DNA of 64,000 nucleotides, taken from assembly GCF_036322705.1 (NCBI RefSeq), contig NZ_AP027270.1:1179501-1243500 (forward strand), given 5' to 3'. The DNA is from Maricaulis maris (GTDB taxonomy: Bacteria > Pseudomonadota > Alphaproteobacteria > Caulobacterales > Maricaulaceae). Numbering within the stretch: the first letter of the stretch is position 1; each line of letters begins with the position of its first letter. Shown one piece after another: positions 18,602 to 27,021 of the stretch. Below the pieces are notes generated by a model that was given only the letters and a program-made list of their open reading frames with translations, was not told the origin of the DNA and did no database searches. Made by a program: the position numbers and the translations under genes.

Positions 18602-20665
18602 ATGTTCGGACTGGGGCGGTCATACTGGCTCATCCTGACGCCACTGGTCGCTCTGGTCGGCCTGCTGGCGCTGGACCGGGCCTTGCCGCCGCCTTTGCCG
18701 GCGCCGGGGGCGGTGTCGGCGGTGGTGCGCGATCATGAGGGGCAGGTCTTGCGGGCCTTCCCGGTCGAGGGCGGGCGCTGGCGTTTGCCGGCTGATCTGG
18801 ACACGCTCGACCCGGATTTCGTGACTGCGCTTCTGGCCTATGAAGACGAGCGCTTCTTCCGGCATTGGGGTGTTGACCTGCCGGCGCTTGTGCGCGCCAG
18901 CCGGGACAGCCTGATGGCGGGGCGAATCGTTTCCGGCGGGTCGACCATCACCATGCAGCTGGCCCGGCTGATCGAGCCGCGCGACCGGACCTTCGGTGCG
19001 AAGCTGATCCAGATGGCCCGGGCGTTTCAGCTTGAGCTGCGGCTGAGCAAGCCGGAGATCCTTGAGCTCTATCTCACGCTCGCCCCCTATGGCGGCAATC
19101 TTGAAGGGGTAAGGGCGGCGAGCTGGGCCTATTTCGGACGCGAGCCGAACGATCTCACCATAGACCAGATCGCCATGTTGATTGCCTTGCCGCAATCGCC
19201 CGAGGCGCGGCGTCCGGACCGTCGTCCGGACAATGCCGTGCGTGCCCGCAGTCGCGTGCTCGACCGGTTGGCCAGTGTTGGCCTGGCCCGGGCGAGTGCC
19301 GCCGCGGAGGCTGCCGCAGATCCGGCACCCGGGCGGGGGGCCTTCCCCTCCGACGCCTGGCATGTCGCCGACAGTCTGCGCCGGGCGCGCCCGGAGGCTC
19401 GCGACCACGTCTCGACCATTGACCGACGTCTCCAGCTCATGTTGCAGGACAGCCTTGCCGCAGAGGTTTCCCAGACTGATGAGGCCGTCCAGTTTGCAGC
19501 GCTGATCATCGAGACCGGGAGCCGGTCCGTGCGTGCCCTCGCGGGCTCGGCGAGCCGGTCGAGGCCGGGCGGCTGGATCGATCTGACGGACCGGCCCCGC
19601 TCGCCTGGCTCGACGCTGAAACCTTTCATCTACGGCATGGCCTTTGACGACGGGATCGCGGCGCCGGGGACACGCATCGCTGACCTTCCGCGCCGGTTCT
19701 CGGGCTATCAGCCGGACAATTTCGACCGCCGCTTCCGGGGCGATGTGACGATAGCGGAAGCGCTGCAGCATTCCCTGAACATTCCCGCCGTCACGACGCT
19801 CGACGGTGTCGGCGCGCGCCGCTTCAATGCAGCGCTGGGCTTTGCCGGCGCCAGTCCGCTGCGGCCGCGCCAGGCCGGGCAGGACAGTGGTCTCGCGGTG
19901 GCCTTGGGTGGCGCCGGCCTGACCGTGCGCCAGGTCGGCACGCTCTACGCAGCCCTCGGTGATGGTGGCGCTGCGCGGCCGCTGGTCTGGTTCGAGGACG
20001 AGCTGGCCGCGGAGCAGGAACCGGTCGGTGAGTTCCGGATCCTGTCAGCGGAATCCGCCGCGGACATTCTTACCGTTCTGCGCCGGGCCCCTCATCCGGG
20101 TGGACGGATGCCGGCCGTGCTGGCCCGCAATGCACCCGATATCGCCTTCAAGACCGGAACGTCCTACGGGTTTCGCGATGCCTGGGCTGCCGGTGTCGCC
20201 GGCCGTTACACGATCGTGGTCTGGTCCGGTCGCGCCGATGGCGCCCCGCGAGAAGGGGTGACGGGACGCGAGGCGGCGCTGCCCGTATTGTTCCGCCTCG
20301 CGGACGGGATCAGCCAGCTCGAGCCGGATGCGGATATGGAGGTCGACAGCCTCGAGGCGCTCGATGCGCAGACACCGCAGACGATGACGGAGTTTCGTCA
20401 GGACGCCGCGCCGCACATCCTGTTTCCGCCGGACGGCGCCGAGGTCTGGTCAGACCGGGCCGGGCGCGGCTTCATTCTCGCCGCCCAGGCACCGGGCCCG
20501 GTGCGCTGGTATGCCGATGGCGCTGCGGTTCCCGTCAATGTGCTGGGCGAACCGGTCTGGGTGCCTCCGGGGCCGGGCTTCTACGCCGTCAGCGCCGTCG
20601 ATGAGCGTGGTCGCGCATCCCGGGTCCGGGTCAGGGTCCGTGGGGCTGCGCCGCGCGGGGACTGA
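18602..20665 (+). CDS. pbpC: Penicillin-binding protein 1C (bifunctional)
   Basis: The 687-residue, single-anchor periplasmic enzyme has a GT51 transglycosylase domain (LAYEDERFFRHWGVD; SGGSTITMQLAR) and a transpeptidase domain with S337-T-L-K340 in SPGSTLKP, SLN in LQHSLNIP and K517-T-G-T. A C-terminal BiPBP_C-like beta domain follows from about residue 600 (HILFPPDGAEVW). It is co-transcribed with the A2M gene at a spacing of two bases, which supports a joint envelope-repair role. Confidence 0.94.
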   Translation: MFGLGRSYWLILTPLVALVGLLALDRALPPPLPAPGAVSAVVRDHEGQVLRAFPVEGGRWRLPADLDTLDPDFVTALLAYEDERFFRHWGVDLPALVRASRDSLMAGRIVSGGSTITMQLARLIEPRDRTFGAKLIQMARAFQLELRLSKPEILELYLTLAPYGGNLEGVRAASWAYFGREPNDLTIDQIAMLIALPQSPEARRPDRRPDNAVRARSRVLDRLASVGLARASAAAEAAADPAPGRGAFPSDAWHVADSLRRARPEARDHVSTIDRRLQLMLQDSLAAEVSQTDEAVQFAALIIETGSRSVRALAGSASRSRPGGWIDLTDRPRSPGSTLKPFIYGMAFDDGIAAPGTRIADLPRRFSGYQPDNFDRRFRGDVTIAEALQHSLNIPAVTTLDGVGARRFNAALGFAGASPLRPRQAGQDSGLAVALGGAGLTVRQVGTLYAALGDGGAARPLVWFEDELAAEQEPVGEFRILSAESAADILTVLRRAPHPGGRMPAVLARNAPDIAFKTGTSYGFRDAWAAGVAGRYTIVVWSGRADGAPREGVTGREAALPVLFRLADGISQLEPDADMEVDSLEALDAQTPQTMTEFRQDAAPHILFPPDGAEVWSDRAGRGFILAAQAPGPVRWYADGAAVPVNVLGEPVWVPPGPGFYAVSAVDERGRASRVRVRVRGAAPRGD

Positions 20666-20758
20666 GCCGCAGGCGCGCCGCACGCTCTTGTGATCGCCTT
20701 GTGTCCGGACAATCCGGCCGTCATCGCCTAGTGTGCCCGCCTCAGGAGAGGACGCGTC

Positions 20759-21280
20759 ATGCTGGCAATGCTCGTGATGTCCCTGGCCGTTGCGCTCGGC
20801 TTGGTGGGTGAAGGAGAGGACCGGGTTATCGGGCGCAGCACCGATTTCCATACCAGCCTCATCGCGCTGTCGGGTTCTGACTTCCACGGTTTGCAGATCA
20901 CGGTTCGCAACCATCGGCCCTGTCAGGTCCGCGCCTTCTTCCAGGACGCACCGCCCCGGGCCGCACAGTATTGTTCCGGTCGCGTCACCCGCCGTCATAT
21001 GGCCGATGCCGGGCTGGCGCGGCTGGGGCCGGGCGAACGGGTCAACGGAATTGCCGCCTGTCTGGCCGAGAACGAGCGAATTGGCGCCGTCCGGCTGTAC
21101 GCGTTTTCCGATGAGGCCGTCACGGCGCGAGCGGGAGCGTGCATGACCGAGTTTCGGACGGTCTGGTGCCCGCGCGGCTGGACGGTTCAGGGCCTGCAGC
21201 TCTATTTCGACCGCCCGGCAGGCGGGCTCTCGCATGCCAGCCTGGTCGGTCTGCGGCCACTTTGCGTCCAGTCGGCCTGA
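20759..21280 (+). CDS. Uncharacterised secreted cysteine-containing protein
   Basis: I do not recognise this 173-residue protein. Residues 1-17 look like a signal peptide (MLAMLVMSLAVALGLVG). The mature part has cysteines near residues 55, 72, 100, 128, 137 and 169, enough for disulfides, and internal resemblance between DFHGLQITVRNHRPC and GWTVQGLQLYFDRP, which hints at a repeated beta-sandwich. CAGGAGAGG precedes the ATG. It stands alone between pbpC and the peptidase gene. Confidence 0.65.
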   Translation: MLAMLVMSLAVALGLVGEGEDRVIGRSTDFHTSLIALSGSDFHGLQITVRNHRPCQVRAFFQDAPPRAAQYCSGRVTRRHMADAGLARLGPGERVNGIAACLAENERIGAVRLYAFSDEAVTARAGACMTEFRTVWCPRGWTVQGLQLYFDRPAGGLSHASLVGLRPLCVQSA

Positions 21281-21347
21281 TCGACCCTCTTGCCAGCACC
21301 GCGCGCGCGCGGGAACCTGCTGCCAAACCTGAGGGGAGACTGACATC

Positions 21348-22424
21348 ATGCTGCGTTATCTGATCCCGGCCGCTCTGGCGGCCAGTCTTGGCGGTCTGGC
21401 ACCGTCTGCCGACGCCCAGTCCGAAGCACCGTCGCAGGGGCATTGGGCACTCGTGGTTCACGGTGGCGCCGGTGTGATCGAGCGCGGCGCAATGACGCCG
21501 GACCGTGAAGCCGAGTACCGTGCGGCCATGGCTGCCGCATTGAGCCGCGGCGAGGCTGTCCTCGAGTCCGGCGGGACGTCTCTCGACGCGATCGAGGCGG
21601 TCATCCACGGCATGGAAGACGATGTCCTGTTCAATTCCGGACGCGGGGCGGTCTTCACGGCCGCCGGTCGCAATGAGCTTGACGCCTCGATCATGGACGG
21701 CGCGACCCTGAGCGCTGGCGCCGTGGCCGGTGTCACCCAGGTCCGTCATCCGATATCGCTGGCCCGCGCAGTCATGGATAATTCGCGTCATGTGATGCTG
21801 CAGGGCGAGGGTGCCGAGACCTTTGCCCGCGAGCAGGGGCTGGAGATTGTCGAGCCGGCCTATTTCTTCACCGAGCGGCGCTGGGCCGCTCTCGAGCGCA
21901 CGCTGATCAGCCTCGGGCTCGAGATCCCGCCGCGTCCTGAGGGCGCTCCGGCGCCGACCGGGGTCGATCATGGCGAGCTCGATCGCGATGCCCGCGAGCA
22001 CCGTTTCGGGACCGTTGGCGTTGTGGCGCTGGACCGGGCCGGTAACATTGCGGCGGGAACCTCGACCGGTGGGACAACCGCCAAGCGGTGGGGTCGGGTT
22101 GGCGACAGTCCGATCATCGGCGCGGGAACCTATGCCAGCAATGCCAGCTGCGGCGTGTCTGCCACCGGGACGGGCGAGTTCTTCATCCGCCTGACAGTCG
22201 CCAGCCGGATCTGCGCCCTGGTCGAATTCCAGGGTCTGGACCTGCAGGCGGCGGCCGACCAGGTCATCATGGACGAGCTGACGGCCATGGACGGCGATGG
22301 TGGCGTTGTGGCGCTGACCCCGCAGGGTGATATCGCCTGGAGCTTCAATACGCCGGGCATGTACCGCGCCCGGCTGAGCGAGGGCGGCGAGCCGGTCATT
22401 GCGATCTACGGCGACGAGGGCTGA
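21348..22424 (+). CDS. Isoaspartyl peptidase / L-asparaginase (Ntn hydrolase)
   Basis: The 358-residue precursor has a signal peptide (to about residue 23, ADA-QS), so it is exported. WALVVHGGAG, FNSGRGAVFT and ELDASIMDG are family motifs. The autocleavage nucleophile is T222 in HRFGTVGVVALD, and GTSTGGTTAKRWGRVGDSPIIGAG completes the active site. It would self-process into two chains and cleave beta-aspartyl peptides or asparagine. The first 23 residues distinguish it from cytoplasmic IaaA. Confidence 0.9.
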   Translation: MLRYLIPAALAASLGGLAPSADAQSEAPSQGHWALVVHGGAGVIERGAMTPDREAEYRAAMAAALSRGEAVLESGGTSLDAIEAVIHGMEDDVLFNSGRGAVFTAAGRNELDASIMDGATLSAGAVAGVTQVRHPISLARAVMDNSRHVMLQGEGAETFAREQGLEIVEPAYFFTERRWAALERTLISLGLEIPPRPEGAPAPTGVDHGELDRDAREHRFGTVGVVALDRAGNIAAGTSTGGTTAKRWGRVGDSPIIGAGTYASNASCGVSATGTGEFFIRLTVASRICALVEFQGLDLQAAADQVIMDELTAMDGDGGVVALTPQGDIAWSFNTPGMYRARLSEGGEPVIAIYGDEG

Positions 22425-22451
22425 GACGGGCCCGGACAGGCCCGTGCCTGG

Positions 22452-23360
22452 CTAGAGGATGGACGGTTCGCCGCGGCTGAAATACGCCGCGTCGGCCTTC
22501 ATCTGCGCAATGATGTGGTCAAAGGCCGCCCGAACCCGGGCGCTCTTGCGGACAGTTTCGTGCGCCACGACCCAGAGGTCGAGTGAACTTTCGAAATCGG
22601 GCAGGATGCGCTCGAGCTCACCGCTGTTGCGGGCGATCCGGTGCGAGGTGACCCCGACGCCAAAACCCGCTTCGAGCCCTTTGACATGGCTGGCCGGGCT
22701 GTTGGTCTTGAACGAGACATGCCGCGGCAGGACCGGGGCCCCGGCCTCTGTTGACGGCCACCCGAAATAATCGCCGAGCGACCAGCCGACACCGGAGTGA
22801 TCGGCGAGATCCTCGACCACGGTCGGTCGGCCGTGCGTCTCCAGATAGGCACGGGAAGCGTACAGGCCTGCGCCGACGGTCGCGCCGCGGCGGCCGACCA
22901 GGCTTTGCTGGGTCCCCGGGCCGTTCCAGCGCAGGGCAATGTCGGCTTCGCGATCGGCCAGGTTGGCGGAGTTGTTCTTGATCGTGATGTCGATGCCGAT
23001 ACCCGGGTTGGCGATCTGGAAGCTGACCAGAGCCCGCGGCAACCAGTCAGCGCCCAGGCCCTCGGATGCCGATACCACGACCAGGCCGGACAGGGACTGG
23101 TCCTGGGCCATGGCCGCGCGCTCGATAGCCGAGGCTTCGTCGCGCATCCGGGCTGCGTGCGCCGTGACCTTCTGGCCCAGTGGCGTCAGACGGGTCTGAC
23201 CTTGCTCGCGCTCGAACAGGGGCTCACCGAACCGGGCTTCCAGCGCCTGCAGGCGACGCGTCACAGTGGGTTGGCTGACGCCGAGCTCTTGCGCTGCGGC
23301 GGTCAGGCTGCCCGCTTCGGAAACGGCGAGGCAGACGAGATAATCAGACCAGTCATCCAT
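22452..23360 (-). CDS. LysR family transcriptional regulator
   Basis: The 302-residue protein has an N-terminal winged helix (residues 1-60; SLTAAAQELGVSQPTVTRRLQALE) and a LysR substrate-binding domain from about residue 90. The target is unknown. It is transcribed away from the TPR-like gene, the usual geometry for regulating a divergent neighbour, and the 105-base gap holds two perfect dyads. The start at 23360 gives a family-typical N terminus. Confidence 0.92.
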   Translation of the reverse strand: MDDWSDYLVCLAVSEAGSLTAAAQELGVSQPTVTRRLQALEARFGEPLFEREQGQTRLTPLGQKVTAHAARMRDEASAIERAAMAQDQSLSGLVVVSASEGLGADWLPRALVSFQIANPGIGIDITIKNNSANLADREADIALRWNGPGTQQSLVGRRGATVGAGLYASRAYLETHGRPTVVEDLADHSGVGWSLGDYFGWPSTEAGAPVLPRHVSFKTNSPASHVKGLEAGFGVGVTSHRIARNSGELERILPDFESSLDLWVVAHETVRKSARVRAAFDHIIAQMKADAAYFSRGEPSIL

Positions 23361-23405
23361 ACGAATTTGTATTCTGAGGATGATGATATCGTCAATTCCA
23401 TTCGC

Positions 23406-23436
23406 AGAACTTCGTTCTAAAGATAAACAGTGTTTA
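23406..23436. promoter_or_regulatory. Two dyads between the LysR gene and the TPR-like gene
   Basis: AGAAC-TTC-GTTCT at 23406-23418 and TAAACA-G-TGTTTA at 23424-23436 are perfect inverted repeats five bases apart, in an AT-rich pocket. A weaker dyad, ATACGAATTTGTAT, spans 23359-23372 at the LysR start. They are candidate regulator sites for either gene. Confidence 0.5.
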
Positions 23437-23465
23437 CCGAATTGTTCGCGTCAAAGGGATCGTCC

Positions 23466-23933
23466 ATGCGTACTGTCATCCTTGCGACCGCTTTGGCGGC
23501 CGCCATCTCCCCCCTGTCTTTCGCCCAATCCTGCGCCTCCGAGCCGACCATGGCAGGGCACCGCACGGCCAATGGTGCCGTGCGCGCCCAGTACAACGCG
23601 GTCGAGCGTGGCGAGTGGGCGAACGTGCTCCACATCGGCGAAGGCCTTGTTGGCGGCGGTCAATCGGCCCGTGACCGCACCGCGACCTATTCCAATCTGT
23701 GCGCCGGCTATGCCGCGACCGGAGACACTGACGCCGCAATTGCTGCCTGCGACATGGCCCTTGAGCTGCGCGACAATGCCTGGCGCGCCCTCAACAATCG
23801 CGGTGCTGCTCATTGGCTGGCCGGCAATCGTGAGGCCGCCGCGGCCGACTTCCGGGCCGCTGAGGCGGCGTCGTCCGGTGAGGACGAAGTGACCGCCAAC
23901 CTCGCACTGATCACGTGCACCTCGGCAAGCTGA
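23466..23933 (+). CDS. Small secreted TPR-like protein
   Basis: The 155-residue protein has a clear signal peptide (TVILATALAAAISPLSFAQ). The mature region reads as two to three TPR-like helical pairs, for example CAGYAATGDTDAAIAACDMAL and RGAAHWLAGNREAAAADFRAA. A GTG start at 23430 is possible, but AAGGGA before ATG 23466 and the signal sequence favour the latter. A strong terminator follows. Function is unknown; TPRs suggest protein binding in the periplasm. Confidence 0.75.
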   Translation: MRTVILATALAAAISPLSFAQSCASEPTMAGHRTANGAVRAQYNAVERGEWANVLHIGEGLVGGGQSARDRTATYSNLCAGYAATGDTDAAIAACDMALELRDNAWRALNNRGAAHWLAGNREAAAADFRAAEAASSGEDEVTANLALITCTSAS

Positions 23934-23967
23934 TCCTCCCAGACTGTTTGCATGTTGCACCACCTAG

Positions 23968-23999
23968 CGGCCGGGACAGGTTTGTCCCGGCCGTTTTTT
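23968..23999 (+). terminator. Rho-independent terminator
   Basis: CGGCCGGGAC (23968-23977) pairs perfectly with GTCCCGGCCG (23984-23993) over a six-base loop, followed by six T. It ends the TPR-like gene. Confidence 0.88.
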
Positions 24000-24131
24000 A
24001 TGGCGCCGGTCAGGCGGTCCCCGGCACAGGCTGCGGTGTCGGGTTCTAAATGGTTTCGATTGCAACTAAAACGGTATGAACACTGTGACCGGCTGGCTTC
24101 TGTCAGCGCGACACTGAGGGGACACGCCAAG

Positions 24132-24758
24132 ATGATCCGCCCGCCTCAGCCCTTGCTGGAGGGGTATCGCGAGTTTCGCCGCGACGCCTACAAAATGCAG
24201 CGCGCGCATTATGCAGAGCTGGCCAAGGGACAGAATCCGCACACGCTTATTATTGCCTGCTCCGATAGCCGGGTGGACCCGGCCGTGGTGTTCAACGCCC
24301 GGCCCGGCGACCTGTTTGTGGTCCGCAATGTCGCTAACCTGGTGCCGCCGATGGACGATGACGGCGGGCGCCATGGCGTGTCAGCCGCCATCGAGTTCGC
24401 GGTCAGCGCACTGAGGGTCGACCATATTGTCGTGATGGGGCATGGCCAGTGCAGTGGCGTGGCAGCCTGCGTTGCCGGCGTTGATACCACCGCGTTCAAG
24501 TATCTCGGGCCCTGGCTCGAGCCTCTGGAACCCGCTCGGGCAGAAGTCGTTGCGGGTCATGCCGGCGCGGGTGAAGACGCCTTGTGCGCCGCGCTCGAGC
24601 TCAACTCGATCCGGCATTCTCTCGATCGGTTGCACGAGTTTCCCTTTATCGAACAGGCGATCCGCGACCGTGGCCTTGGTCTGCACGGGGCCCGTTTCTC
24701 CATCCATGACGGGGTTCTGGAGTGGATGGGGGAAGACGGCCAATTCGATCCGGTCTAG
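24132..24758 (+). CDS. Beta-class carbonic anhydrase
   Basis: The 208-residue enzyme interconverts CO2 and bicarbonate. Zinc ligands and catalytic pair are visible: C43-S-D45-S-R47 in ACSDSRVDP, then H104 and C107 in MGHGQCSG. The open frame extends 60 codons further upstream across the terminator, so ATG 24132, with AGGGGACA before it, is the likely start. It appears to be a single-gene unit. Confidence 0.93.
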   Translation: MIRPPQPLLEGYREFRRDAYKMQRAHYAELAKGQNPHTLIIACSDSRVDPAVVFNARPGDLFVVRNVANLVPPMDDDGGRHGVSAAIEFAVSALRVDHIVVMGHGQCSGVAACVAGVDTTAFKYLGPWLEPLEPARAEVVAGHAGAGEDALCAALELNSIRHSLDRLHEFPFIEQAIRDRGLGLHGARFSIHDGVLEWMGEDGQFDPV

Positions 24759-24820
24759 CCTCATTTTCAGGTTCCGGCTCCGTCAGATCCTGATCCGGTC
24801 AAACGTCACAGGACACACCC

Positions 24821-25831
24821 TTGGCAGACATGTCCGTCTCTCCAACGCTTCGTTTTCCCGACGCGGTCGATGCGCAAACCCGGTCCGTCCGCCTGCGAGA
24901 TGTGACGCGCGAGAGTCTGGCCGCAGCCGCGTTTCTTGATGATCGCTGGGATCGTACCGGATGCGCCGCACACTCCGTGCCGCTGGCCAAGCTGGTGCCC
25001 GACGGACCGGGCGCGCGGCCGGTCTTCATCTGGCATTCGGCGTTCTGCTGCTCGACCCTTCTGGCGCGCTGTCTCGACAAGCCGGGTCGCAATCTGAGCC
25101 TGCGCGAGCCGGCCGCCTTGATGGAGGTTGCCAATATCAAGCGTCGGGACGGGGTGGCGGTCTCGGACCTCTGGCTGCGCGGGCTCCTGCCGTCGCTTGC
25201 GGCCAGTGCGGGGACGGATGCCTGTGTCACGATCAAGCCGACCAATACGGTCAATAACCTGATCGCCGACCCGGCGCGGCTATTCCCGCAGGCACGGCAT
25301 CTCTTTCTGACGTCGAGCCTGCGCGGCTTCCTGACCTCGCTGGCCAAGAAGGGCGAGGCGGGCCGGTCCTTTGCGCGCCGGCTGTTCACCATCTTTGCGA
25401 TGGACGGGCACCCCGTGGCCCGGTCCGATCCGCGCCAGTTGATGCAAATGTCCGATCTGCAGATCGCGGCCATCGTCTGGCACATGCAGATCGCAACCCT
25501 GCAGGCCGCGTTGGCACAGGGACCGGCGGCGGCCTTCGCATCGCTCGATGGCGATGCCTTCGTCGCCGCACCGGCGGCCGCGCTGACGGCAGTTGACGAG
25601 TTTTTTGGCCTTGAGCTCGGTGCCGCGCATATCGCCGCGACGGCCGACGGGCCGTTGTTCAGGCAGGACGCCAAGCATGCCGGGCAGGCCCACGGTGCCG
25701 AGCGCCGTCGCCAGGAGGCGGCGGCGATTGCTGCCAGCCTGGGTCCGGAACTCGATGCCATCATTGAATGGAGCCATGGGCTGTTCCCGCAATCACCGCG
25801 GGACGGACGCCTGCCCAATCCGCTAATCTGA
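24821..25831 (+). CDS. Sulfotransferase-like P-loop protein of unknown function
   Basis: The 336-residue frame starts at TTG 24821 with AGGA seven bases upstream; ATG 24830 is an alternative. PVFIWHSAFCCSTLLARCLD resembles the 5'-phosphosulfate loop region of sulfotransferase-fold proteins, but GxxRSGTT is replaced by HSAFCCSTLL with a Cys pair. A second conserved-looking stretch, HLFLTSSLRGFLTSL, sits where the 3'-phosphate loop should be. I cannot assign a substrate. No partner gene is apparent. Confidence 0.6.
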   Translation: MADMSVSPTLRFPDAVDAQTRSVRLRDVTRESLAAAAFLDDRWDRTGCAAHSVPLAKLVPDGPGARPVFIWHSAFCCSTLLARCLDKPGRNLSLREPAALMEVANIKRRDGVAVSDLWLRGLLPSLAASAGTDACVTIKPTNTVNNLIADPARLFPQARHLFLTSSLRGFLTSLAKKGEAGRSFARRLFTIFAMDGHPVARSDPRQLMQMSDLQIAAIVWHMQIATLQAALAQGPAAAFASLDGDAFVAAPAAALTAVDEFFGLELGAAHIAATADGPLFRQDAKHAGQAHGAERRRQEAAAIAASLGPELDAIIEWSHGLFPQSPRDGRLPNPLI

Positions 25832-25882
25832 ACCGGCCGATAACAGGCCGGCCCCACACTCGATGCACAGGGAAGAAACAGG

Positions 25883-26890
25883 ATGAAACTCGCAACGCTG
25901 AAATCCGATAGCCGGGACGGTCGCCTGGTTGTGGTCTCGAAGGACCTCGCCTGGTGCGCAGATGCCCATCAGGTCGCGCCGACCCTGCAGGCGGCGCTGG
26001 ACGACTGGGAGCGCTGCGAGCCGGCCCTGCGCTCGCTGTCTGATGAACTCGAGCGCGAGACCATTCCGCGCGAACGCTTCCATGAGCGCGAGGCCCTGTC
26101 GCCTCTGCCGAGGGCGTTTCAGTGGGCCGACGGCTCGGCCTATGTCAATCACGTCGAACTTGTGCGCAAGGCGCGCAGTGCCGAGATGCCGGACACGTTC
26201 TGGACTGATCCGCTGATGTACCAGGGCGGCTCCGACGCCTTCCTCGCACCCCGCGGCGATATCCCGCTCGGTGACACGGCCTGGGGCTGTGACATGGAAG
26301 GCGAGATCGCGGTGATTACCGGTGACGCACCGGCCGGTTGCTCAGTGGATGAGGCGGCGAAGACAATCCGTCTTGTCATGCTGGTCAATGACGTCTCCCT
26401 GCGCGGTCTGATCCCGGGTGAGCTGGCCAAGGGCTTCGGCTTCTTCCAGGCCAAGCCGCCGAGCGCCTTCTCGCCGGTCGCCGTGACCCCGGACGAGCTC
26501 GGCGAGGCCTGGGACGGCAAGAAGCTGCATTTGCCGCTGCTGGTGAAATACAATGGCGAGATGTTCGGCAAGGCCGAGTGCGGGATCGACATGACCTTCG
26601 ATTTCCCGCAACTGATCGCCCACCTCGCCAAGACGCGTCCGGTCACTGCTGGCACGATCGTCGGCTCGGGAACGGTCTCCAACAAGCTTGACGATGGTCC
26701 CGGCAAGCCGATCTCGGAGGGCGGGGTCGGCTATTCCTGCATTGCCGAGATCCGGATGATCGAGACCATCAAGGACGGCAAGCCGGCGACACCCTTCATG
26801 CAATACGGCGACACGGTCCGGATCGAGATGAAGGACAAGGCCGGCAAGTCCATCTTTGGCGCCATCGAGCAGGAAGTGGTCAAGGCATAA
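25883..26890 (+). CDS. Fumarylacetoacetate hydrolase family protein
   Basis: The 335-residue cytoplasmic enzyme has the FAH fold motifs DMEGEIAVITGD (metal ligands), VNDVSLRGLIPGELAKGF and GTIVGSGTVSNK. Full FAH cleaves fumarylacetoacetate in tyrosine breakdown; no other tyrosine-pathway gene is here, so another beta-diketone or acylpyruvate substrate is possible. GGAAGAAACAGG precedes the ATG. A hairpin at 26957 may end the transcript. Confidence 0.87.
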   Translation: MKLATLKSDSRDGRLVVVSKDLAWCADAHQVAPTLQAALDDWERCEPALRSLSDELERETIPRERFHEREALSPLPRAFQWADGSAYVNHVELVRKARSAEMPDTFWTDPLMYQGGSDAFLAPRGDIPLGDTAWGCDMEGEIAVITGDAPAGCSVDEAAKTIRLVMLVNDVSLRGLIPGELAKGFGFFQAKPPSAFSPVAVTPDELGEAWDGKKLHLPLLVKYNGEMFGKAECGIDMTFDFPQLIAHLAKTRPVTAGTIVGSGTVSNKLDDGPGKPISEGGVGYSCIAEIRMIETIKDGKPATPFMQYGDTVRIEMKDKAGKSIFGAIEQEVVKA

Positions 26891-26956
26891 GCGGCGCCCT
26901 GACCGACCGGCTTCCATACCGGACCAACGATCACTAGACTTCAATGCAATATCAGA

Positions 26957-26988
26957 GGGGCGGGGTGGCATACCTCGCCCCCGATTTT
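26957..26988 (+). terminator. Possible terminator after the FAH gene
   Basis: GGGGCGGGGT (26957-26966) pairs with ACCTCGCCCC (26972-26981), with one G-U, over a five-base loop; only four T follow at 26985-26988. The next gene starts 34 bases further on, so it might instead structure that gene's leader. Confidence 0.45.
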
Positions 26989-27021
26989 GTCGGGGAGCCC
27001 GGTTGATCCGGTGATCATGCC

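Noticed and set aside
25833-25851. CCGGCC-N7-GGCCGG inverted repeat after the 24821 gene
   Set aside because: There is no T-run and the arms are short GC blocks expected by chance at this base composition.
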